NCBI GenBank assembly: GCA_016025055.1
Contig: CP065590.1
Span: 3,658,001 to 3,722,000 of the forward strand
DNA from: Chryseobacterium indologenes
Lineage (GTDB): Bacteria > Bacteroidota > Bacteroidia > Flavobacteriales > Weeksellaceae
Reading direction: 5' to 3'
Length of the DNA: 64,000 nucleotides
Positions 7,401 through 13,891 of the stretch are shown piece after piece. Position 1 is the first letter of the stretch. Each line of letters begins with the position of its first letter. Below the pieces are notes generated by a model. It saw only the letters and a program-made list of their open reading frames with translations, had not been told where the DNA came from and made no database searches. The translations under genes and the position numbers were made by a program.

Positions 7401-10116
7401 CCATATTTCCGTTCACATTCATTTTATAATAATTGTTCGTTCCCCCGAAATATGATCTTGAGCTGGCCGGTAAGCCACTAAAAGTAATATCATTCACAGT
7501 TACATCACCGGATAATTGTATGGCGGTAATGCCATTGGTCATAAACCCTGAATTCTGATCAAAAAATACATTGTCATTGCTTGTCGGAATACCGCAGGTA
7601 GAGGTAACTCTCGAACTTGTGGAATCAAGTGACCAATGTGTGATATCAGTCCAGTTTCCCGATCCTCCTTTCCAGTAAAAATTTTTGACATTGGCGGCAG
7701 TGAAATTGATCCCTGAATTATTCCCGCCGTCAGTTGAATTACCCGCATTGACGGGCTTTGCCCCCTGTACCGGATTGATATATGTTGCGTTAATTCCGGA
7801 AATATTCATTCTGTTCAGCTCAACAAATCCATTTCCGTTGATGACATTTCCCAGAACAAGATTATTTCCTCCCGATCCCGTAAAATTAACCGCCAGATCA
7901 CAGTCATTACGGTTGTAGACAAAGGTTTTGTTAACCATTAATTGGGTGGAAGAATCGTTCATCATAATATGGGAAGAAGAATTGATGATGAAATGATCCG
8001 TTTTATTAGCATCAAGAAATCTGATATCTCCTGCATTTACCTGAAGTATTCCGGTATTGACAGATCTAAAATCTCCCTGAAAGGGACCTTCCTTAAAAAT
8101 TTTGCCAAAGTAGTGATTGCCGTTCCCTGAGTAATAATACTTTCCGTTATAGTTTTGGATATACACAGACGTGTTGGGTGCTGTAATCGTCTGTCTGGTA
8201 TTGATATTCAGGGTAGTCATTTGCAGGATAGCATTATCGATACTGATCGTGTTACCGCCCAGCCAGAATTCCCGGGCCTTAATTTTTCTGCCGTCTGCAT
8301 ACAGATTACTCACGATAGCATTGTTATCAAAATTAAAGTTGGCGGCCACCTCCACATCGTATAGGGATGAAATGGTAGCAGCCATCAGGTAGAAATTATC
8401 ATTACCGGAAACATTCAGCTGGGCTATTTTTTGCCCTTCAAAGTTCATATAACGATTGGCAGCCGGACCTGTATTATTGTATTTAAAGATATTGAACTTG
8501 CTGGCAGATGCCGACATATCCTTTTGGAGGTATACATTACCGTAGACATAGGTGACAGGATTGTAGACCGGGGTAGCAGGAGCGTTATTCCAGGTCATGT
8601 TATGGACAAAAACGGGTCCTGTAGCGGTAATAGTATTGTTTCCTGAAGTAAAACCGGAGGAAGCATTAAAGACTACATCATCGTACATATGAGGAATACA
8701 ATTGGCTGCCGCACCGCCCGAGGTAAACGCCCAATGGGAAGGATCGTTCCAGCTTCCACCACCACCGATCCAATACAGCGTTTTGGAAGGAATTCCGGAA
8801 TATGTAATATTACCGGTATTATTGCCACCATCCATTCCGGCAGTCATTGATCCGCCGCCGGTAAGTTTTACCGCAATGAGATTATAATCCGACAGGGAAG
8901 CTGTACCGTTTCCATTGATTGAGGAAGGGAGAATCATATTCACAGGAGTTGTATTGTCTACTCCTCCAAATCGTGGAATATTTCCGTTACATGAAGAATT
9001 GGCAATCATTGTCTGAGTAACCTGAAAATAATTGGGGGTGAGACTCTGGTTTTGTCGAAAGGTATACAAACCACCGTTTAACACGAGATTATTGATGTCA
9101 AACTGCTGCGCTCTTAGTACCACATTTCCTCTGCCCAGACTAAGATTTTTAATTTCATATCTTTTTCCCGAAAAATCACAGCTTCCATCACCCAAAACCA
9201 CATCATTTGCTTGTAATACATTGGCCGTGATATTGAGTCCGTAAAGATCGATTTTATTGATATTCAGCTCATTTCCCGTGATAGTACTGCTTCCGGTTCC
9301 GATCCCTGTTAACTCGTCTACTTTCAGGGAATTACCCGCAGAAATCTGATAATATGCCCCTGTTGGCAGGGTAATTTTTTTGATATCCTGTGTTGTCTGA
9401 ATAGTCAGCGATGAGAAAGAAAGTGTAGCCTGGGTGAGGTTGGCAGTTGAATTAAACTGCATGGCATTCGTTGCTGTCAGGGTAGAGGTTCCGAATCTGG
9501 AGGCCGCAGTTGATATATGGGTCAGATTCTGTGCGGTGATGTTTTTATGATCGGTATCAAGAAGTGCACTGTCATTGATATTGAACTGAAAGAGGCCATT
9601 ACTGGTAAAATTTTTGACCAGCTTAAAAGTCCCGTTCCCTTTAAGATTAAAAGATGAAATATACGATGTGCCGATGAATCCCGGACTGATCAGGTTATCT
9701 TGGATATCAATGAGATTGGGCGTCTGATTTGAGCTGTCTGAATACAGATTCATGGTAACATTGTAATAGACACCTGCATTGGATTTCCACTTCAGATTTC
9801 CGTAAATATTAAAAACACTGTCTGAAGGAAATGCAAGTTTTCCTGTAAATGAATCATCAATAATGAAATCTTTACACGTTGCTGAAGAAGGAATTGTCAG
9901 CAATCCTCCCGCTGAGGTAAATCCGCTTCCGGAAGTGATGTATACATTATCATAACGGGACGGGATAATGGTGGCGGTTTGCCCAGACACGGAACCGATG
10001 CGCCAGTGGTTCAGGTCGCTCCAGGAACCTGTTCCTCCTACCCAATAATAGTTGTTTTGGGACAGAAAAGTCTGGCTGACCAGAAATAAGAAAATAAAAT
10101 ACAGTTTAAGTTTCAT
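4468..10116 (-). CDS. Giant secreted protein with four repeated modules
   Basis: An 1882-residue protein with a signal peptide (MKLKLYFIFLFLVSQTFLSQ). Right after it begins a module that recurs at about residues 23, 446, 813 and 1203. Each copy opens with a motif of the form YWxGGxGxWxDxxHW, followed by a DNVxFxxxSGF segment and some 350-400 residues rich in N, T, S and beta-type strands, and modules 2-4 are joined by GGNNTG-like linkers. A PKD/Ig-like stretch follows from about residue 1589, and the last residues read GKWIRVDND. I cannot see a standard T9SS sorting domain, although the size and content suit a surface or secreted beta-structured adhesin. A tail-fibre-domain gene lies 90 bases upstream on the same strand and may be cotranscribed. 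Function is unknown. Confidence 0.85.
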   Translation of the reverse strand: MKLKLYFIFLFLVSQTFLSQNNYYWVGGTGSWSDLNHWRIGSVSGQTATIIPSRYDNVYITSGSGFTSAGGLLTIPSSATCKDFIIDDSFTGKLAFPSDSVFNIYGNLKWKSNAGVYYNVTMNLYSDSSNQTPNLIDIQDNLISPGFIGTSYISSFNLKGNGTFKLVKNFTSNGLFQFNINDSALLDTDHKNITAQNLTHISTAASRFGTSTLTATNAMQFNSTANLTQATLSFSSLTIQTTQDIKKITLPTGAYYQISAGNSLKVDELTGIGTGSSTITGNELNINKIDLYGLNITANVLQANDVVLGDGSCDFSGKRYEIKNLSLGRGNVVLRAQQFDINNLVLNGGLYTFRQNQSLTPNYFQVTQTMIANSSCNGNIPRFGGVDNTTPVNMILPSSINGNGTASLSDYNLIAVKLTGGGSMTAGMDGGNNTGNITYSGIPSKTLYWIGGGGSWNDPSHWAFTSGGAAANCIPHMYDDVVFNASSGFTSGNNTITATGPVFVHNMTWNNAPATPVYNPVTYVYGNVYLQKDMSASASKFNIFKYNNTGPAANRYMNFEGQKIAQLNVSGNDNFYLMAATISSLYDVEVAANFNFDNNAIVSNLYADGRKIKAREFWLGGNTISIDNAILQMTTLNINTRQTITAPNTSVYIQNYNGKYYYSGNGNHYFGKIFKEGPFQGDFRSVNTGILQVNAGDIRFLDANKTDHFIINSSSHIMMNDSSTQLMVNKTFVYNRNDCDLAVNFTGSGGNNLVLGNVINGNGFVELNRMNISGINATYINPVQGAKPVNAGNSTDGGNNSGINFTAANVKNFYWKGGSGNWTDITHWSLDSTSSRVTSTCGIPTSNDNVFFDQNSGFMTNGITAIQLSGDVTVNDITFSGLPASSRSYFGGTNNYYKMNVNGNMVLHPGYYDAGYFSGFTFINTNKPSDIIKSLTPNGASSVLTFSGNARWKINRGTSAYDLDGNSHIIQNNIPGNVLDMSGTLLKLVTLNVNGDQLLMNNADITINSTFMVNTAKPVVNTANSVIKIIKASGSIANEITSNNLSHYFEKIEFTNTTGSNDYVMNFNLTGGIINNFIVHSASGSRLDKVNPSLTIKSPLTVNHLTIEKNNHIALEANLQVNQSLLMLGDCVDKLIFSSNSLQPRSLILPDYTSNPSGYSMDRVQFKMISSSGGQTYLTTKSTDLGGNTGINFQDAIPANARNLYWVGGQGEWRDPLHWSLTSGGAPITGCDIPNGADNVFFDQNSGFTAGQSKIIIKGSNLSKANKITFNNAINQPILDFGASTNAMYYLNVYGNLVLQNDLKINVPVSPYGLHRNIILSQGTVSGKTRYIDTRGAYIYLNINAQDYFELKSPYLGDINFNNVAGFKTNSQPMTLVNFSWNQTTSNNPVVDFGQSVVNGTRVNSAGTPNFYMASLPAYNFYSPYFSINSGNNPVTLKLSETKIETGYFVTNTPEASILGDLTIWKDGNLNTGTKIWDFSKMTFLGSSSVNSVSTLSSSGKYKTLYFNPGSYQVNSHQTVTENLFMTGTPCNRISVLRSTTGQNMINLDPAAKYTMFYASIKDMNFSRPVNAYGNSQDLGNTANLNIIPTDVQAAGFGGNKTLCASEFPKTYDASTLFGTDPNASYTWTKINSLNSVVIGNSSSISFAQPGNYRVNVTYGQDGCNITEDFSISSVTLPVDSTISSSTSTIRQTTGDVQVKFKGSLAQPYIFTYTLNGGPDQTITSASNGEAIILHPGNQVGTFVYRLKGMRFANGQACPIDLNNKEIVINVNPECPTPGVMMLMNGILRGCTASAGARRITELLPSTIANPPTDNGLNRFISGTGIVVREGNDVFMIRNTNASPETLTLPASKPHVVGAVIYHNDHFYEGTDNGKWIRVDND

Positions 10117-10206
10117 GGTATTTGAATAGCAAGATTAACAATGAGCCGAGACTTGTATATCCGGCTCCCGATGCGTTGCAGACGTCTAAAATTGACCTTC
10201 ACTCAA

Positions 10207-11067
10207 TTATTTTGACTTTTTCATCAATTGCATCTCTCTTTGTAATTCTCCGATTTTTTTATCTTGTTCCTGAACCGTTTTTAGAAGCAACGGAATCAGC
10301 TCATTGTAATTTACGGATTTGTAGCCTTCATGATCTGTGCTAACGATATTAGGCAGGAATTTTTCAACTTCCTGGGCAATCAGACCATACTGGAGCTGAG
10401 CATTTCCTCCTTTCTTTTTTCCGGCCTCATTCCAGAAATAGGTGACAGGTCTTAACTTTAATAATGATCCTTCCGACGATTCTATGTCCGTAATATTTTG
10501 TTTCAGTCTTTCATCAGAATTGTAATCAATCGCACTGGCTTTTATGGTCCCCGCTACATCCAGTTTTGCCGAAGCTGAAGGAGCTGTTCCGATTCCGACA
10601 CTTCCGTTACCTGAAAAAACAAGATTTTTACCGTTGAGATCAACATTTCTTGCTGCCAAAGGAGTGGTAATACTGCCATCTGCCGTGTAAATATTAGAAT
10701 TTATCCCTACACTCTCCCAATTGTTACCGTTCCAGAAATAATAGCCCGGTTGCGTTATTTTTGATACTTTTGAAGTAGGAGAGGCGGGGGCGGCAGTTGC
10801 ATAAATCATCAGTGATTCGGTTCCCGGCTGTATATTGGAGGTCATGGTCTGAATCTGATCTCCGGTGAGGCGGGGAATCAGGAGACCCTCAGCTTGCGAA
10901 GAACCATCTGTTTTGGCATTGATATCCAAAGTTGCTTTGGGATTTACCGTATTAATACCTATTTTACCAGCTTGAGAGTACATGGATGAGCTCATAGAAA
11001 CAGTGCCGAAAAGGCATAAGATGAACATTGCAGAATAATTTTTCTGCAAAAAAATAGAGTTTTTCAT
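10207..11067 (-). CDS. Secreted protein with C-terminal S74 tail-fibre/endosialidase-chaperone domain
   Basis: A 286-residue protein. A signal segment (MFILCLFGTVSMSSSMYSQA) is followed by GKIGINTVNPKATLDINAK, the usual opening of these Bacteroidota surface proteins, a collar-like middle (residues 60-170), and a C-terminal S74 domain starting at SDERLKQNITDIE and ending in a coiled coil (LLLKTVQEQDKKIGELQREM). In phage fibres this domain is an intramolecular chaperone that trimerises and then cleaves itself off at a conserved Ser-Asp; here the S-D pair is present. It precedes the giant secreted gene on the same strand, so the two may act together at the cell surface; that link is inference. 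Confidence 0.85.
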   Translation of the reverse strand: MKNSIFLQKNYSAMFILCLFGTVSMSSSMYSQAGKIGINTVNPKATLDINAKTDGSSQAEGLLIPRLTGDQIQTMTSNIQPGTESLMIYATAAPASPTSKVSKITQPGYYFWNGNNWESVGINSNIYTADGSITTPLAARNVDLNGKNLVFSGNGSVGIGTAPSASAKLDVAGTIKASAIDYNSDERLKQNITDIESSEGSLLKLRPVTYFWNEAGKKKGGNAQLQYGLIAQEVEKFLPNIVSTDHEGYKSVNYNELIPLLLKTVQEQDKKIGELQREMQLMKKSK

Positions 11068-11109
11068 AGTTTTTTTAATTGCTGATTATTTGAATATATC
11101 TCAATCTCC

Positions 11110-11652
11110 TTAGTGCGAAGATGACGTTTTCAGGAGGTTTTTTACGATGAGCTTGGATTTTTCAATCAGTTCATTGGATCTGTATAGCTGGCTTGTAAGG
11201 ATGCAGCTTTCAAAAAGTAAATAAATATGTGCAGCAAGAATGTCATCCTTAAGATCTTCATCGAAAGATGCTCTCAGTTTACTTTTATGAGTGCGGATCA
11301 GGGTATGGATTTCTTTTTTATCAACCGGTATTTCGGACATAATATTCAAAAAACTGCAGCCTCTGAAATCCTCTTTTTGATTCATATATATCAGAAAGTC
11401 AAATGATCTTAAGAATTTCTCTTCAGTGGTCTTTGCGTCAGAGGTAAAACTTTCAAGCTCGGAAACCCAGTAATCAAATCTTCTGTTGAAAAACTCGATG
11501 CAGAGATCGTCTTTTGACTTAAAATGCTGATAAAAGCTGGCCTTAGAAACATCAGCTTCCTCTATAATCTGATTGATACCGGTGCTGTTATAGCCCTGTT
11601 GATGAAACAATGTCATCGATGTCTGTAGAATTCTTTCGCGGGGTTTAGGCAT
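11110..11652 (-). CDS. TetR/AcrR-family transcriptional regulator
   Basis: A 180-residue regulator. The N-terminus (residues 1-55) is a textbook TetR DNA-binding domain: RERILQTSMTLFHQQGYNST, then the recognition part ADVSKASFYQHFKSKDDLC. The remaining helices would bind an unknown ligand and form the dimer. The frame extends to an ATG at 11682, but 11652 gives the family-typical start. A 20-base imperfect palindrome at 11689-11708, about 40 bases upstream, is a plausible operator, suggesting autoregulation. No efflux or oxidoreductase gene lies directly beside it, so its target set is not obvious from this window. Confidence 0.88.
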   Translation of the reverse strand: MPKPRERILQTSMTLFHQQGYNSTGINQIIEEADVSKASFYQHFKSKDDLCIEFFNRRFDYWVSELESFTSDAKTTEEKFLRSFDFLIYMNQKEDFRGCSFLNIMSEIPVDKKEIHTLIRTHKSKLRASFDEDLKDDILAAHIYLLFESCILTSQLYRSNELIEKSKLIVKNLLKTSSSH

Positions 11653-11688
11653 AGGATTGAGGTTTGCAACAAATTTAAACAAAAAATG

Positions 11689-11708
11689 AACAGACTGGTA
11701 TGTGTGTT
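11689..11708. promoter_or_regulatory. Candidate TetR operator
   Basis: AACAGAC-TGGTAT-GTGTGTT: two 7-base arms that pair at six positions, in the promoter region of the TetR gene. The size and symmetry are typical for TetR-family sites. Confidence 0.4.
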
Positions 11709-11824
11709 AATAAAATCTTAAATGTAAATCATAGCTGTTGTTGCACATCCATAGTTAATCACCTCGTAAAAAGCTTTTTCGAGTTATAAAGAACAGATAT
11801 AAGATTTATTTTTCTGAAAATGTT

Positions 11825-12538
11825 TTAGACAAATCCTCTTGCATAATAAAGTTGGAAAAAGAAAAATAGTAAGGTAAAAATCCAGACTACATAAGGATGA
11901 TAACGGAAATTTTCTTTCAGAATATAATGTAAAGCTTTCAATAATTTGAAAAGTCCGATCATACCGAGAATGAGAAATAGTAAAAATACGATAAAAAAAG
12001 CGTAATCCCTTGGTGTGTAAGTTTCAATTTTTTCGAGATGAGTAAGGTAAGACTGTACATCAATGGTCTGTCCCAGAAACATGGCTGAAAGTATTAATAG
12101 AAAAAATGGGGTAGAAGTGTACACTGTAGTATAAATAAATGAAAATAATAAGGTACGGAACGTTACTGAATTTACCTTTTCCCTTTTATAAACCAATAGA
12201 ATGACACTGAATAAAACAGCGGTAAAATTATTCATCAAAAATATAAATAAGGCTTTTTCAACCATACTTAACCCTTTGATTTTGGAAATGAAATTTTGCT
12301 CTCCACCATAATCCATTAAAAGAACCGAGATCATAACGGATGTATATACAGAAAGTTTAATAGGCGACAAATAGTCCTGGAAACGTTCAGTCTCATCTTT
12401 TTCCATTGCATGCACGGAAAAATCATAACAACGGGACGGCTGCTGAAATAATTTGAAAATAGTTACAGGAACTAATAAGATTTCAATAATAATCTGGAGA
12501 CAAAGTTTCTCAAAGCTATCAATCAGTTTCTCGAACAT
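11825..12538 (-). CDS. Multi-pass membrane protein of unknown function
   Basis: A 237-residue protein with about five hydrophobic segments (for example LSVYTSVMISVLLM, ALFIFLMNNFTAVLFSVILL, TLLFSFIYTTVYTSTPFFLL, YAFFIVFLLFLILGMIGLF, VVWIFTLLFFFFQLYY). The arrangement of a cytosolic N-terminus containing CYDF and then paired helices resembles Yip1/DUF3667-like membrane proteins of Bacteroidota, but I cannot assign a family firmly. The frame is open up to 12661, yet the upstream part is cysteine- and arginine-rich and non-membrane in character, so the ATG at 12538 (MFEKLIDSFEKL) is the better start. It stands alone between the TetR gene and the cupin gene. Confidence 0.65.
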   Translation of the reverse strand: MFEKLIDSFEKLCLQIIIEILLVPVTIFKLFQQPSRCYDFSVHAMEKDETERFQDYLSPIKLSVYTSVMISVLLMDYGGEQNFISKIKGLSMVEKALFIFLMNNFTAVLFSVILLVYKREKVNSVTFRTLLFSFIYTTVYTSTPFFLLILSAMFLGQTIDVQSYLTHLEKIETYTPRDYAFFIVFLLFLILGMIGLFKLLKALHYILKENFRYHPYVVWIFTLLFFFFQLYYARGFV

Positions 12539-12666
12539 ACGGATCTGGTTTAAGTGAGGAGGGAATCTACTTCGTATGCAATTTAAATAAATTTTGCATT
12601 GGTTGTCCGGACAAGAGCAGATGAAATTGAAAATAACTGTCAGGGCATGAAAAATAGCCATAAATT

Positions 12667-12700
12667 AAACTGGCCGGAAGAAATTTCTTCCGGCCAGTTT
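12667..12700. terminator. 34-base perfect palindrome, bidirectional terminator
   Basis: The two 17-base arms of AAACTGGCCGGAAGAAA and its exact complement meet without a loop. It sits 5 bases after the stop of the cupin gene; A and T tracts on both ends allow termination on either strand. Confidence 0.85.
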
Positions 12701-12705
12701 AATTT

Positions 12706-13587
12706 TTATTTAGGTAACCCTTTTTTTAGAGCATCATGTGCCTTTTCAATAGCTTTCCTTTCCTTCCAGTCCATATACCTTTTTTTGTAACGACCTTTCA
12801 TGAAATTGTCAAAATTACGTTGAATGGCCAGATTCCAAAGGGAATGTGCTTTTACAGCCCAGCTTTTATCCCAGGCACGTAAAGAAATAGAGAACGACCC
12901 ATCAAGATATTTCATCCAGTGCCACCATCCGGTAGGCATAAACAGGGTATCTCCATGTTCCAGGAAACATTCAATACCTTCAATGCCGTCCAATGCAGGA
13001 AATTTTTCAAAATCAGGGTTGGCAATATCATAATCTTCTAATGCATAGGTTGCATAGGGAAGTTTGTAGAGACGTGTTTTCCACTTGTATTCAAAAAGAA
13101 GAACATGTTTTCTGCCGTTGAAATGCGTATGGAAAATGTGGGGCATATCAATATCGTAATGAAGGAAGGTTACAGAACCTTTGCCTCCGAAAAACATACT
13201 CGGATATTTGTCAAGAAATCCTCCCATCAGATTCTTGGGCGGAATATAATCGTCCAGTAATTTGGGAGCAAATTTAATAGGATCAAAAAAGAAAATTCTA
13301 AGATCGGTAGGTTCCCGCTGAATCAGATCAAGATAATCTGCAAAAGGCATCTTCGTTGTCGGAGTATTGATAGGCGCTGCAGGATCAGCTTTAGAACTGT
13401 CATATAAGGGAACTTCAACATCACCCACGACCTCTTTCATGTAATCCATCGTCCATTTTTGATAGGCAGGCCATTTTCTAGCCATATTCTTGATAACCAC
13501 TGGCTTACATGGTTTTAGATATTTTTCACGGAAGTCTTCTTGTGAAATGTCATCTACAACATCGATAGGTTTGAGGAGTATTCCCAT
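12706..13587 (-). CDS. Cupin_8/JmjC-like Fe(II) 2-oxoglutarate oxygenase family protein
   Basis: A 293-residue protein. The N-terminal part (about 10-60) has the family opening FREKYLKPCKPVVIKNMARKWPA. The double-stranded beta-helix core carries the metal motif LHYDIDMPHIFHTHFNGRK, giving His and Asp ligands, with the distal His in FMPTGWWHWMKYL about 60 residues later, and the co-substrate Lys/Arg in GRKHVLL. Members hydroxylate proteins or small molecules with Fe(II) and 2-oxoglutarate in the cytosol. The C-terminal 50 residues are highly basic (KGRYKKRYMDWKERK), which could contact nucleic acid or ribosomal substrates; this is inference. It is a single-gene unit ended by the palindromic terminator. 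Confidence 0.85.
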   Translation of the reverse strand: MGILLKPIDVVDDISQEDFREKYLKPCKPVVIKNMARKWPAYQKWTMDYMKEVVGDVEVPLYDSSKADPAAPINTPTTKMPFADYLDLIQREPTDLRIFFFDPIKFAPKLLDDYIPPKNLMGGFLDKYPSMFFGGKGSVTFLHYDIDMPHIFHTHFNGRKHVLLFEYKWKTRLYKLPYATYALEDYDIANPDFEKFPALDGIEGIECFLEHGDTLFMPTGWWHWMKYLDGSFSISLRAWDKSWAVKAHSLWNLAIQRNFDNFMKGRYKKRYMDWKERKAIEKAHDALKKGLPK

Positions 13588-13857
13588 TCGTTCAAATTAA
13601 AGAGCTAAATTATTAAATATTTATGAACAATAAAAGGAAAGCATTTAATTATTTGGAATTAATATAAATAAAAATCAAAAATACTCTTCACGCCTCTTCA
13701 ACAAAGATTATGTCAGCATATTATTCTAATTATTTCCGTTATAAATGTTTCTGAGTATCATCACTAAGCTCGGTATAAATCACTGAACTCCAAAATCAGG
13801 ATTAAATACTTGTATCCAAAATAAAAGTGAGCCCTTGCACATGAGCAGGGGTTTTGT
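13588..13857. other. Divergent intergenic region, mostly featureless
   Basis: The gap between the divergent cupin and M1 peptidase genes is AT-rich. Apart from the hairpin and promoter described separately, I see no ORF or repeat in it. Confidence 0.6.
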
Positions 13858-13860
13858 TTT
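13832..13860 (+). terminator. Hairpin with T tract just upstream of the M1 peptidase gene
   Basis: CCCTTGC (13832-13838) pairs with GCAGGGG (13845-13851, one G-T pair), followed by TTTTGTTTT. There is no + strand gene upstream, so it may block read-through or antisense transcription into the peptidase gene. Confidence 0.5.
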
Positions 13861-13887
13861 GCATCACAATTCCAATCCTTATATTTG
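13858..13887 (+). promoter_or_regulatory. Bacteroidota sigma-A promoter of the M1 peptidase, probably leaderless
   Basis: TTTG (13858-13861), 18 bases, TATATTTG (13880-13887). The ATG at 13892 is only 4 bases past the -7 element, so the transcript would begin at or very near the start codon. Confidence 0.6.
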
Positions 13888-13891
13888 AAGT

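Noticed and set aside
4535..10343. Many plus-strand frames of 60-105 codons within the giant gene
   Set aside because: They are antisense shadows of a repetitive, strongly biased coding sequence; none has a start context or family similarity.
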